Shown here one piece after another: positions 33,692 through 42,473 of a stretch of DNA of 64,000 nt. The translations under genes and the position numbers were made by a program. The notes under the pieces are model-generated. The model was not told where the DNA came from and made no database searches. It saw only the letters and a program-made list of their open reading frames with translations. Each line of letters opens with the position of its first letter. Position 1 is the first letter of the stretch. Origin of the DNA: JALHNI01 sp965229305 (GTDB lineage: Bacteria; Acidobacteriota; Terriglobia; Bryobacterales; Bryobacteraceae); assembly GCA_965229305.1 (NCBI GenBank), contig CBDDIZ010000042.1, positions 826,861 to 890,860 of the forward strand, given 5' to 3'.

Positions 33692-35920
33692 ATGAAGACA
33701 CAACATTACGGACTGGCGGCGATGGCTGCCTTGTTTGGTTTCACCTTGCCCGCGGCGGCCGACGTCGCCCCTGGCTCCCTGCACATTCGCGGCGACGCGA
33801 ACCAGATTTGCCCGCTCAAGCACACTGACGTCCAAGCCGAAATCAGCGGCTTTCTCGCCCGCGTCACCGTCACCCAGGAGTTTACGAACCCCACCGGCCA
33901 GGCGATCGAAGCCGTCTACAAGTTCCCCCTCCCCGGCGACGCCGCGGTGGACGGTATGGAAATGCGCATCGGCTCACGCACCGTGAAAGGCGCCATCAAA
34001 CGGCGCGCCGAAGCCGAAAAAATCTTTGACGACGCCCGCCGTCGCGGTCAAACCGCCGCCCTGCTCAATCAGGAACGGCCCAACATCTTTACCCAGGCCG
34101 TCACCAACATCGCCCCCGGCGAGAAGGTCCGCATCGTCATACAGTACGTCGAAACCGTCAAGTACGAAGACGGCCACTACGAGTGGGTCTTCCCGATGGT
34201 CGTCGGGCCCCGCTACCTGCCGTCCTCCGTCAACAACCCCCAGGACCTGCTTCCCAACCGTACCCCCCAAGGCACCCGCGCCGGCCACGACATCAACGTC
34301 CGTGTCACCGTCGACGCCGGCTTGCCCCTGCGCGAGCTCACCTCCGCCACCCACACCGTCGACATCTTGAAAGGCGACCCCAGCCACGCCCTCGTCGCCC
34401 TCAAGAACCAGCAGACCATCCCCAACGCGGACTTCATCCTCCGCTACAACGTCGCCGGCGAAAAGCTTGCCGACGCCGTCCTCACCCATCACAACGGCCA
34501 GGAAGGCTTCTTCAGCCTCATCCTCCAGCCCCCGGCCCGCGTCCAACCCACTGAGGTCACGCCCAAGGAAATCGTCTTCGTCATCGATACCTCGGGCTCG
34601 ATGATGGGCTTCCCCCTCGAAAAGATCAAGGAAGTGATGCGCTTCACCTTCGATGGCCTCCACCCGCGGGACCGTTTCAACGTCATCACTTTCAGTGGCG
34701 ACCAGCACATCCTCTTCCCCGCGCCTGTCGCCGCCACGCCGGACAACATCAACGCCGCCTGGGAATTTGTCCGCCACCGCCAAGGCCACGGCGGCACCGA
34801 GATGCTGCCCGCCATCCGCACCGCCCTCACCAGTTCAGGCTCGAAGGAGCACGTCCGCGTCGTCTGCTTCATGACCGACGGCGAAGTCGGCAACGACCTC
34901 GAGATCCTCGCCGAAATCCAGAAGAACCCGCAGTCCCGCGTCTTCGCCTTCGGCATCGGCAGTTCCACCAACCGCTTCCTGCTTGATGGCATGGCTCGCT
35001 TCGGACGCGGCGAAGTCGAGTACGTCGGCTTGAGCAGCGAAGCCTCGGCCGCCGCCAAACGCTTCTATGAACGCGTCCGCACGCCCTTGCTCACCGACAT
35101 TCGCGTCGACGTCTCCGGCGTCGACATGGAGCTCTACCCCAAGAACATTCCCGACGTCTTCAGCGCCAAGCCCGTCATGGTCGTCGGCCGCTATAAGAAA
35201 GCCGGTCGCGGCCTCGTCCGCGTCACCGGACAAGCCGCCGGCAAAACCTGGACCCGCGAAATCGCCGTTGACTTCCCCAGCCAGGAACCCAAGCACGACG
35301 CGATCGCTTCTCTCTGGGCTCGCCGCAAAATCGACGACCTCATGAGCCGCGACCTCCGTGGCGTCCAGAACGGCAACCTCGACGAACAGACCAAGGAATG
35401 GATCACCGTCCTCGGCCTGAACTACAAGCTCATGACCCAGTACACCTCCTTCGTCGCCGTCGAAGACCGCGTCGTCAACGAAGGTGGCCAACCCCGCCGC
35501 ATCGAAGTGCCCGTCGAAATGCCCGCCGGCGTCAGCTACGACGGCATTGAAGCGAAGAAGGCCAACTCCGCCGGCATGCTCCGCTTCCGAATGGCCGCGC
35601 CCGCTCCTGGCATCGTACGTGCCGAAGCCGACCTCGCCCGTCAAATGCCCGCCCCCACTGCTCCTCCCCTCAAGGAGAAGGAGGAAGCGCGCGAACTCAA
35701 CAAGCTCGATTCCGCCTTGCAGACCATGGCTCCCGGCCAAACGGTCAAAGTCGAAATCTGGCTCACCGCGGCGGACCCCGCCGTTCTCGCCAAGCTCAAG
35801 CAACTCGGCTTCGTCCTCACTTCGGCTAACGGTCAACGCCTCATCGGCACCTTGCCCACGGCCAAACTGAATGCCATCGCGGCTCTCGACGAAGTTCGGC
35901 TCGTTAAGCGCCTGCCTTAG
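33692..35920 (+). CDS. VIT- and VWA-domain exported protein
   Basis: 742 residues from the ATG at 33692, preceded by GGAGG. Signal peptide (about 1-25), VIT domain (about 30-160, with VTVTQEFTNPTGQAIEAVYKFPLP and IKRRAEAEKIFDDARRRG), and VWA domain (about 295-470) with an intact MIDAS (VFVIDTSGSMMG, later GGTEM and MTDGEVGND). A long middle region (VSGVDMELYPKN onward) is followed by a C-terminal alpha/beta module (VEIWLTAADPAVLAKLKQLG to LDEVRLVKRLP). It resembles inter-alpha-trypsin-inhibitor heavy-chain-like bacterial proteins. Likely a cell-envelope adhesion or assembly protein. Confidence 0.87.
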   Translation: MKTQHYGLAAMAALFGFTLPAAADVAPGSLHIRGDANQICPLKHTDVQAEISGFLARVTVTQEFTNPTGQAIEAVYKFPLPGDAAVDGMEMRIGSRTVKGAIKRRAEAEKIFDDARRRGQTAALLNQERPNIFTQAVTNIAPGEKVRIVIQYVETVKYEDGHYEWVFPMVVGPRYLPSSVNNPQDLLPNRTPQGTRAGHDINVRVTVDAGLPLRELTSATHTVDILKGDPSHALVALKNQQTIPNADFILRYNVAGEKLADAVLTHHNGQEGFFSLILQPPARVQPTEVTPKEIVFVIDTSGSMMGFPLEKIKEVMRFTFDGLHPRDRFNVITFSGDQHILFPAPVAATPDNINAAWEFVRHRQGHGGTEMLPAIRTALTSSGSKEHVRVVCFMTDGEVGNDLEILAEIQKNPQSRVFAFGIGSSTNRFLLDGMARFGRGEVEYVGLSSEASAAAKRFYERVRTPLLTDIRVDVSGVDMELYPKNIPDVFSAKPVMVVGRYKKAGRGLVRVTGQAAGKTWTREIAVDFPSQEPKHDAIASLWARRKIDDLMSRDLRGVQNGNLDEQTKEWITVLGLNYKLMTQYTSFVAVEDRVVNEGGQPRRIEVPVEMPAGVSYDGIEAKKANSAGMLRFRMAAPAPGIVRAEADLARQMPAPTAPPLKEKEEARELNKLDSALQTMAPGQTVKVEIWLTAADPAVLAKLKQLGFVLTSANGQRLIGTLPTAKLNAIAALDEVRLVKRLP

Positions 35921-36641
35921 GCTTCTCGCCTAAGTGCAGCGCGAGCACGCCCAACGCAAACCGCTCATAGCGGACGTTCACATAGCCGGCCTCGGTCATC
36001 CTTGCCGCCAACTCAGGCGCCGCCGGGAACTTGCTCACCGAGGCCGGCAAATACGTGTAAGCGTCCCGCGCCCCACTGATCCATCCCGCCACCACCGGCA
36101 ACACCCGCGTGAAGTAGAACTCGTATCCCGCCCGTAGCACCGGATTCGGAATCGTCGAAAACTCCAAAATCGCAAACGTCCCCCCGGGCTTCAGCACCCG
36201 CCAAACTTCCCGCAGCCCCGCCTCGTAGTTCGTCAAATTCCGAAACCCGAACGCCACCGTCACCAGGTCGAACGACGCACTCGCCAGCGGCAGCGACAGC
36301 GCATCCGCCTCGAACACCGGCGAGAGCCCTTTGTCGAGCGCCCGCTCCAGCATCGGATGGCAGAAATCCGAACCAATCACCTTCGCCGGCCCGCGCTTTC
36401 GCAGCGCTAACCCCAGGTCCCCCGTGCCGCAACACAAGTCCAACACCCGCGCCTCTGGCTTGCGCAGAATCGGCTCCAAACGCCGCGCCGTCGTCCAACG
36501 CCAATAGACATCCAGATTGAACGACGTCAGACGGTTTACCGCATCGTAACGCCCCGCCACCCGCCCGAACATCTCGCGGACCCACCGCCCCGCCTCCCGC
36601 TCATCCGTAATCTCGAGCGGACGGCTCCCCACCGTCTTCAT
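35904..36641 (-). CDS. menG: Demethylmenaquinone/ubiquinone methyltransferase
   Basis: 245 residues. UbiE/Coq5 signatures: FGRVAGRYDAVNRLTSFNLDVYWR, the SAM motif VLDLCCGTGDLGLAL, DALSLPLASASFDLVTVAFGFRNL, and RVLKPGGTFAILEFSTIPNPVLR. In an aerobic acidobacterium it would complete menaquinone by C-methylation, in the cytoplasm at the membrane face. It shares an ATGA overlap with aroB, a sensible pairing because chorismate feeds menaquinone. It overlaps the VWA gene convergently by 17 bp. Confidence 0.93.
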   Translation of the reverse strand: MKTVGSRPLEITDEREAGRWVREMFGRVAGRYDAVNRLTSFNLDVYWRWTTARRLEPILRKPEARVLDLCCGTGDLGLALRKRGPAKVIGSDFCHPMLERALDKGLSPVFEADALSLPLASASFDLVTVAFGFRNLTNYEAGLREVWRVLKPGGTFAILEFSTIPNPVLRAGYEFYFTRVLPVVAGWISGARDAYTYLPASVSKFPAAPELAARMTEAGYVNVRYERFALGVLALHLGEKPKAGA

Positions 36642-37714
36642 AGCGATGCTTCGATCGCCTTTCGGATCGCCTCATCCGGCACATCCGCCCGGATCACCGT
36701 CTCGCCGATCTTCGTCGGCAGCACGAAATGCACGCGCCCGCCCACCGTTTTCTTATCGCTGATCAGCCGCGCCATCAGCGCCTCGGCCGTAATCCCGTCC
36801 AGGGGAGGCAGCGCCCCATAGGCCTCCACCGCCTCGATAATCTTCCAGCCCGACTCGTCGTCCAGCGTCCCCAGAATCATCGCCAAATGCGTCGCTGCCC
36901 GCATGCCGAACGCCACGGCTTCGCCATGCAGCAGCAGCGAATAGCTCGTCTCGGCTTCCAGCGCATGCCCGATCGTGTGCCCGAAGTTCAAAATCCGGCG
37001 CAGGTCGCCTTCCTTCTCATCCGCCGACACCACCTCGCACTTGATTCGCACGCTCTCGGCGATCGCCCGGTCGAAGTAAGCCGTATCCTGCCCCATCATC
37101 TGCAGCGGCTTCTCCGCCATCAGTTGAAACAATTCCGGACTCCGGATCACGCCCGCCTTCAACACCTCGTATAGCCCCGCGCGAATCTCGCGCATCGCCA
37201 GTGTCCCCAGCACTTCCGGGTCGATGATCACGGCCTTCGGCTGATGAAAGCTCCCCACCAGATTCTTCCCGCCCACCAGGTTCACACCCGTCTTGCCGCC
37301 CACCGCCGCGTCCACCTGCGCCAGCAGCGTCGTGGGCACCTGGATCACCGGAATGCCTCGCATGAAGACGGCCGCCGCAAACCCCGCCACGTCGGTCACA
37401 ATCCCGCCGCCAAACCCGATCACGATGGACGACCGGTCGCCGCCCGCCGCCAGCATCTGGTCCGTCAAGGCTTCCACTTCCGCCAGCCGCTTCCGGGACT
37501 CGCCCCCCGGAAAATGCAGCACCTTCACCCGGTCCCCGCTCAGGTCCAAACCCAGCCGCGCGCCGTGTGTCGCCCACACGTTTTCCTCGGTGATCACAAA
37601 CACCCGATGCGCTTTAGCGGGAATGAATTCGTTCAGTTGGCGTTCAATGCTATTGCGCTCCACCACCACGGGGTAGCGCGCTTGAGAAGTTTCGACAACA
37701 AAATGTCCGGACAC
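36638..37714 (-). CDS. aroB: 3-dehydroquinate synthase
   Basis: 358 residues, the family length. NAD-binding and metal motifs are complete: FPGGESRKRLAEVEALTDQML, IGFGGGIVTDVAGFAAAVFMRGIP, QVPTTLLAQVDAAVGGKTGVNL, IRAGLYEVLKAGVI, and the zinc ligands in NFGHTIGHALE and LLHGEAVAFGM. It converts DAHP to 3-dehydroquinate, the second shikimate-pathway step. Upstream partner of menG in a two-gene operon; 91 bp separate it from the divergent mscL. Confidence 0.95.
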   Translation of the reverse strand: MSGHFVVETSQARYPVVVERNSIERQLNEFIPAKAHRVFVITEENVWATHGARLGLDLSGDRVKVLHFPGGESRKRLAEVEALTDQMLAAGGDRSSIVIGFGGGIVTDVAGFAAAVFMRGIPVIQVPTTLLAQVDAAVGGKTGVNLVGGKNLVGSFHQPKAVIIDPEVLGTLAMREIRAGLYEVLKAGVIRSPELFQLMAEKPLQMMGQDTAYFDRAIAESVRIKCEVVSADEKEGDLRRILNFGHTIGHALEAETSYSLLLHGEAVAFGMRAATHLAMILGTLDDESGWKIIEAVEAYGALPPLDGITAEALMARLISDKKTVGGRVHFVLPTKIGETVIRADVPDEAIRKAIEASL

Positions 37715-37805
37715 CTTCCCATTGTGGCATTGCCTGTCTAAGATACTCCCAAGTAAGTGATTTTCCCTTCCGGTGAATCACGGAGAAGAAAGAGAGAACC
37801 GGTTT

Positions 37806-38216
37806 ATGATTTCAGACTTCAAAGCATTCATTATGAAGGGCAATGTGATGGACCTTGCCGTCGGTGTCATCATTGGCGGCGCCTTCGGCAAAATCGTCGA
37901 CTCCCTCGTCGCCGACGTGATCATGCCGATCATCTCCAAGATCATGGGCGGTGGCATCGACTTCTCGAACATGTTCATTCCTCTCGATGGCAAAACGTAC
38001 GCCACCCTTGCCGAGGCCAAGAAAGCCGGCGGCGCTGTTCTCGCCTATGGCAACTTCGTCACCATCCTCATCAACTTCCTCATCCTGGCCTTTGTCATCT
38101 TCCTGATGGTCCGCTCCGTCAACAAGATGATGCCTCCGCCCCCGGCTCCCGCGCCCGCCGGCCCCAGCAACGAAGAAGTCCTCCTCACCCAGATTCGCGA
38201 CCTCCTCAAACGCTAG
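37806..38216 (+). CDS. mscL: Large-conductance mechanosensitive channel
   Basis: 136 residues from the ATG at 37806; the open frame carries 11 extra codons upstream, but the family begins with the short amphipathic helix (MISDFKAFIMKGNVMDLAVGVIIGGAFG). TM1 is at about 15-45, the periplasmic loop (FIPLDGKTYATLAEAKKAGG) follows, TM2 is at about 76-100, and a proline linker (PPPPAPAPAG) leads to the C-terminal helical bundle (EEVLLTQIRDLLKR). It opens under hypo-osmotic stress. Typical length. Confidence 0.95.
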   Translation: MISDFKAFIMKGNVMDLAVGVIIGGAFGKIVDSLVADVIMPIISKIMGGGIDFSNMFIPLDGKTYATLAEAKKAGGAVLAYGNFVTILINFLILAFVIFLMVRSVNKMMPPPPAPAPAGPSNEEVLLTQIRDLLKR

Positions 38217-38228
38217 CCTTCGCGCGTA

Positions 38229-38264
38229 GACTACCGTTTTCGGGCTAAACTGAGGGCGGTAGTC
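38229..38264. promoter_or_regulatory. Inverted repeat upstream of hslV
   Basis: GACTACCG (38229-38236) and CGGTAGTC (38257-38264) are a perfect 8-bp inverted repeat with a 20-nt spacer, extendable with mismatches. It ends 10 nt before the hslV ATG. As RNA it would form a hairpin just upstream of the start codon; as DNA it could be an operator for a heat-shock-type regulator. It is unlike the CIRCE element. Confidence 0.4.
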
Positions 38265-38273
38265 CACTCAACA

Positions 38274-38813
38274 ATGAAAGAACGAATCCGCTCCACCACG
38301 ATCCTGTGCGTGCGCCGGGAGGGCAAAGTGGTGATCGCGGGCGATGGTCAAGTTACTTTTGGCCAGGAAGTCCTCAAAGCCTCCGCCCGTAAGCTCCGCC
38401 GTCTCTACAAAGACAAAATTGTCGCCGGCTTTGCCGGCTCCACTGCGGACGCCTTCGCTCTTTTCTCCCGCTTCGAATCCAAACTCGAGCAATACAACGG
38501 CAACCTGCAGCGCTCCGTGATCGAACTCGCCAAGGACTGGCGCACCGATCGCGCCCTCCGTCATCTCGAAGCCCTCCTCGTCGTCGCCGACGAAGCCAAC
38601 ACCTACATCGTCAGCGGCAATGGCGACGTCATCGAGCCCGACGACCAGATCGCCGCCATCGGCTCCGGCGCTTCTTTCGCCAAAGCGGCCGCCCTCGCTT
38701 TGCTCGAAAATACGAACCTTACCGCCCGCGAAATCGTCGAAAAGGCCATGAAGATCGCCGGCGACATCTGCATCTACACCAACCATCACATCGTTCTTGA
38801 GGAGCTGGGCTAA
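38274..38813 (+). CDS. hslV: ATP-dependent protease peptidase subunit HslV
   Basis: 179 residues. Proteasome-beta-like fold with catalytic threonine: MKERIRSTTILCVRREGKV, where cleavage after Ser7 would expose Thr8 as nucleophile. VVIAGDGQVTFGQ, KIVAGFAGSTADAFALF and the closing GDICIYTNHHIVLEEL match HslV. It forms the double-hexamer chamber that degrades unfolded proteins supplied by HslU. The slightly extended seven-residue prosegment is seen in several phyla. Immediately followed by hslU with no intervening base. Confidence 0.95.
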   Translation: MKERIRSTTILCVRREGKVVIAGDGQVTFGQEVLKASARKLRRLYKDKIVAGFAGSTADAFALFSRFESKLEQYNGNLQRSVIELAKDWRTDRALRHLEALLVVADEANTYIVSGNGDVIEPDDQIAAIGSGASFAKAAALALLENTNLTAREIVEKAMKIAGDICIYTNHHIVLEELG

Positions 38814-40175
38814 GTGGTGATTTACCTCCCGCAACAGAACGACGACGATTCGGCGATTCTCGACGAACTCACCCCGCGCGAAATTGTCCACGAACTGGAC
38901 AAGTACGTCGTCGGCCAGGCTGACGCCAAGCGCGCCATTGCCATCGCCCTTCGCAACCGCGTCCGCCGTCAGAAACTTGCTCCCGAAATGGCCGACGAGG
39001 TGATGCCCAAAAACATCCTCATGATCGGCCCCACCGGCGTCGGCAAAACTGAACTCGCCCGCCGCCTCGCCAAGCTCGCCAACTCGCCCTTCCACAAAGT
39101 CGAAGCCAGTAAGTTCACCGAAGTCGGCTACGTCGGTCGCGACGTCGAATCCATGATTCGCGACCTCGTCGAAATCGCCATCGACATGGTCCGCGAAGAG
39201 AAGCTCGACGAAGTCGCCGACCGCGCCGAAGCCACTGCCGAGGACCGGCTCCTCGACCTCTTGGTCACCCCCGCCGAAGGCGAGGACCCCGCCGTCACCG
39301 AACGCTCGCGGGAAAAAATGCGCGACCGCCTCCGCGCCGGCAAGCTCGACGAAAAGAGCGTCGAACTCGAAGTCAAAGAACGCGGCCCCCGCATGGAACT
39401 CGGCGGCAACCTCGGCAACGAGGAAATGGACATGAACTTCAAGGACATGCTCGCCGGCATGTTCGCCCCCAAGTCCCGCCTCCGCAAAATGCGCGTCGTC
39501 GACGCCTTCGATTACCTCGTCCAGGAAGAAGAAGAAAAGCTCATCGACATGGATCACGTCACGCGCCTCGCCACCGAGCGTGTCGAACGCAACGGCATGA
39601 TCTTCCTCGACGAAATCGATAAGATCGCCGGCCGCGAAGGTGGTTCCGGCCCCGATGTCAGCCGCGAAGGCGTCCAGCGCGACATCCTCCCCATCGTCGA
39701 AGGCACCACCGTCAACACCCGCTACGGTTTCGTCCGCACGGACCATATCCTGTTCATCGCCGCCGGCGCCTTCCACGTCTCCAAGCCCAGCGACCTTATC
39801 CCCGAACTCCAGGGCCGCTTCCCCATTCGCGTCGAGCTCAAGCCGCTCACCGAAGCCGACTTCATCCGCATCCTGAGAGAGCCCAAAAACGCCCTCATCA
39901 AGCAGTACGTTGCCTTGATGGAGACCGAAGGCGTCAAGCTCAACTTCACGCCGGACGCCCTGGAAGCCCTGGCCAGCCTCGCTGCCCAAGTCAACGAAAC
40001 CAACGAGAACATCGGCGCCCGCCGCCTCCACACCATTCTCGAAAAAGTCCTCGAAGAGATCTCCTTCGAAGGCCCCGACCTCAAAAAGAAGAACGTCAAG
40101 ATCGATGGCGCCTACGTGCGCAAAGCCCTCAGCGACATCGTCAAGGATCAGGACCTTAGCCGCTACATCCTATGA
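38814..40175 (+). CDS. hslU: ATP-dependent protease ATPase subunit HslU
   Basis: 453 residues from a GTG adjacent to the hslV stop. N-terminal LTPREIVHELDKYVVGQADAKRAIAIALRNR; Walker A MIGPTGVGKTELARRLAK; pore motif TEVGYVGRDVE; Walker B NGMIFLDEIDKIAG; sensor/Arg region LIPELQGRFPIRVEL; and C-terminal tail DLSRYIL that docks into HslV. It contains the I-domain (about 110-240). It unfolds proteins with ATP for HslV. Confidence 0.96.
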   Translation: MVIYLPQQNDDDSAILDELTPREIVHELDKYVVGQADAKRAIAIALRNRVRRQKLAPEMADEVMPKNILMIGPTGVGKTELARRLAKLANSPFHKVEASKFTEVGYVGRDVESMIRDLVEIAIDMVREEKLDEVADRAEATAEDRLLDLLVTPAEGEDPAVTERSREKMRDRLRAGKLDEKSVELEVKERGPRMELGGNLGNEEMDMNFKDMLAGMFAPKSRLRKMRVVDAFDYLVQEEEEKLIDMDHVTRLATERVERNGMIFLDEIDKIAGREGGSGPDVSREGVQRDILPIVEGTTVNTRYGFVRTDHILFIAAGAFHVSKPSDLIPELQGRFPIRVELKPLTEADFIRILREPKNALIKQYVALMETEGVKLNFTPDALEALASLAAQVNETNENIGARRLHTILEKVLEEISFEGPDLKKKNVKIDGAYVRKALSDIVKDQDLSRYIL

Positions 40176-41176
40176 GGCTTGCGTTCGTCGGCATCGTCTT
40201 GCTGGGCTTGTCCGGGTGCGGCTACGTGGGAGACCCTCTGCCTCCCGCCCTCAACATCCCCAAACCCGTCCTCGACCTCCGCGCCATCGAACGCGGCGAC
40301 CAGCTCGAAGTCACCTTCACCATGCCCGCCCTCACTGGCGAAAATCTGCCCGTCACCAAACCCGGCCGCATTGACCTCCGCGTCGGCGTCGCCCCGCCTC
40401 CGCCCTTCGACCTCAATGCCTGGCTCTCCGGCACGCAGGAGATCTTCGTCGAATGGCCCGCGATCGCCGCTCCGCCCGCTCCCGCCCCCACCGTCACCCA
40501 GACCTTCGACGCCCGCCCCTGGGCCGGTAAAGAAGTCATCATCGGCGTTCGCGCCTCCAGTCCCAGCGGCCGCTTCGGCGTCATGTCGAACCTCGTCGCC
40601 CTCAGCGTCGTGCCGCCCCTGGCCCCTCCCGCCAATTTCAAAGGCGAATCGCGCGCCGACGGCGTTCTCCTCCAGTGGACCCCCTCTAGCCAACCCGGCG
40701 TCGCCTACCGCGTCACGCGCCAGATGCCCGAAGGCCAACCCGAAACCATCGCCGACGTCCGTGAACCCCAGCATCTGGACCTCCTCCAGAACTTCGGGCC
40801 CACCTACCGCTACACCGTCCAAAGCTACGTCCGCGGCGGCGACATCAATGCCCTGAGCGAAGTCTCGACTCCCCTCGCCGTCGTGCACACGGACCATTTC
40901 CCGCCCGCCACGCCCACCGGCCTGGTCGCCCTCGCCGGCGCCAAAACCATCGAACTCGGCTGGGACCGTAACACCGACCCGGACCTCGCCGGCTACCGCC
41001 TCTACCGCTCCGCCAACGGCGGCGCCTTCGAGCGCGTCCCCGGCGACCTCACCGCCCCCTCTTACCGCGACGAGCGCGTTCAAACCGGCCAGCGCTACCG
41101 CTACGCCGTCTCCGCCGTCGACCGCCTCGGCAATGAAAGCCCCCGCTCCGAACCCGCGGAAGCCGAGGCCCCCTGA
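40172..41176 (+). CDS. Lipoprotein with fibronectin type III-like domains
   Basis: 334 residues. Lipobox LLGLSGCGYVGDP (lipidation at Cys about residue 16). Then beta-rich modules: a first Ig-like region (ERGDQLEVTFTMP), a second FnIII-like region (PPANFKGESRADGVLLQWTP) and a third (PTGLVALAGAKTIELGWDRNTDPDLAGYRLYRS to YRYAVSAVDRLGNES, a textbook FnIII ending). It is outer-membrane or periplasm anchored. An ATGA overlap couples it to hslU, which is unexpected for a lipoprotein; a role in envelope quality control would be a guess. Confidence 0.82.
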   Translation: MRLAFVGIVLLGLSGCGYVGDPLPPALNIPKPVLDLRAIERGDQLEVTFTMPALTGENLPVTKPGRIDLRVGVAPPPPFDLNAWLSGTQEIFVEWPAIAAPPAPAPTVTQTFDARPWAGKEVIIGVRASSPSGRFGVMSNLVALSVVPPLAPPANFKGESRADGVLLQWTPSSQPGVAYRVTRQMPEGQPETIADVREPQHLDLLQNFGPTYRYTVQSYVRGGDINALSEVSTPLAVVHTDHFPPATPTGLVALAGAKTIELGWDRNTDPDLAGYRLYRSANGGAFERVPGDLTAPSYRDERVQTGQRYRYAVSAVDRLGNESPRSEPAEAEAP

Positions 41177-41191
41177 CCTCTGAAAGGCTCT

Positions 41192-42469
41192 ATGTCCTCT
41201 AACGCTGTCCGCGACGTCGAAGTCGCCTCCCTCTCCAACGGCATCCGCCTCATCACCGAACGCATGCCGCATGTTCGCAGCGTCGCCGTCGGCGTCTGGG
41301 TCCGCACCGGTTCCCGCGCTGAACACCAACGCGAAATCGGCATCAGCCACTTCCTCGAGCACATGCTCTTCAAGGGCACGCACACTCGCTCCGCCGAAGC
41401 CATCGCCGCCGAAGTCGATTCCATCGGCGGCAACCTCGATGCCTTCACCGGCAAGGAATTGGTCGGCTTCAACATCAAAGTCCTCGACGAGCATCTCCCC
41501 AAAGCCATCGACATCCTCGCCGACCTCGTCCTCCATCCCCGCTTCGATCCCGAAGACCTCGAAAAAGAAAAGAGCGTCATCCTCGAAGAACTCAAGATGG
41601 AAATGGACAACCCCGAATACGTCGTCCACGAACTCTTCACCAGCCGCTTCTGGCCGCGACATCCGCTCTCGAAGTCCATCCTCGGCTCGCGCAAAACCAT
41701 CCAGAGCTTCACGCCCGCCCAACTCGCCAAATATCATTCCTCGATCTACGTGCCCGAGAATCTGATGATCACCGCGGCGGGCAACCTTGAGCACGCCCAA
41801 CTCGCCGCGCTCGTTGAACAGCACTTCGCCGGCGTCACCGGCACGCTTCCCCAACTTCCGGATCCTCCCGCCGTCACCGGCGCCGACATCACGGTCAAGA
41901 AGAAGCGCCTGCAGCAGGCTCTCGTCTGCCTCGGCGTTCCCGCGCTCCCCATCGCGCATCCCCGCCGCTACGCCTGGTTCGTCTTGAACACCCTGATGGG
42001 CGCCGGCATGAGCTCGCGCCTCTTCCAAAGCATCCGCGAGCGTCAGGGCCTCGCTTACTCCGTCTTCTCCGAACTCAACCTCTACCGCGATACTGGCTGC
42101 TTCGGCGTCTACGCCGGCACCGCCGCCAACACCGTGGACCAGGTCATCGCCTCCACCCTGCACGAGTTCCGCCACCTCAAAGTCGCCGGCCTCCCCGCCG
42201 AAGAACTCCGCCGCGCCAAAGACCACATGAAAGGCTCGCTCGTCCTCAGCCTCGAGTCCACCGGCTCGCGCATGTCCAACCTCGCGCGCCAGTTCATGTA
42301 CTTCCCCCGCTTCCACTCGCTCGATGAAATGCTGCAACTGATCGAAGCCGTCACCGCGGAAGAAATCCTCGAGATTGCCCACGACTCGTTCCAGCCCGAA
42401 AAACTGGCCGTCACCGTCCTCGGCCCGCTTGATCAAGTCAATGCGGACCGCCAGCAGTTAGCCGCCTGA
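41192..42469 (+). CDS. M16 family zinc peptidase (mitochondrial-processing-peptidase-like)
   Basis: 425 residues without a signal peptide. The inverted zinc motif HxxEH is in GISHFLEHMLFKGTHTR (about residue 51-55), with the distal Glu in EKEKSVILEELKMEMD (about residue 130). The C-terminal half carries the Arg-Tyr pair region SIRERQGLAYSVFSELNLYRDTGCFGVYAG. This single-domain-pair architecture is like bacterial PqqL/YmxG-type enzymes. It is probably cytoplasmic. It follows the lipoprotein gene by 15 bp. Confidence 0.9.
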   Translation: MSSNAVRDVEVASLSNGIRLITERMPHVRSVAVGVWVRTGSRAEHQREIGISHFLEHMLFKGTHTRSAEAIAAEVDSIGGNLDAFTGKELVGFNIKVLDEHLPKAIDILADLVLHPRFDPEDLEKEKSVILEELKMEMDNPEYVVHELFTSRFWPRHPLSKSILGSRKTIQSFTPAQLAKYHSSIYVPENLMITAAGNLEHAQLAALVEQHFAGVTGTLPQLPDPPAVTGADITVKKKRLQQALVCLGVPALPIAHPRRYAWFVLNTLMGAGMSSRLFQSIRERQGLAYSVFSELNLYRDTGCFGVYAGTAANTVDQVIASTLHEFRHLKVAGLPAEELRRAKDHMKGSLVLSLESTGSRMSNLARQFMYFPRFHSLDEMLQLIEAVTAEEILEIAHDSFQPEKLAVTVLGPLDQVNADRQQLAA

Positions 42470-42473
42470 TAAA

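Noticed and set aside
38268..40031. 587-codon minus-strand open frame opposite hslVU
   Set aside because: Antisense to two unmistakable housekeeping genes, with no recognisable motif.
40163..42436. 757-codon minus-strand open frame opposite the lipoprotein and M16 genes
   Set aside because: Same antisense artefact; the plus-strand motifs (lipobox, HxxEH) are decisive.
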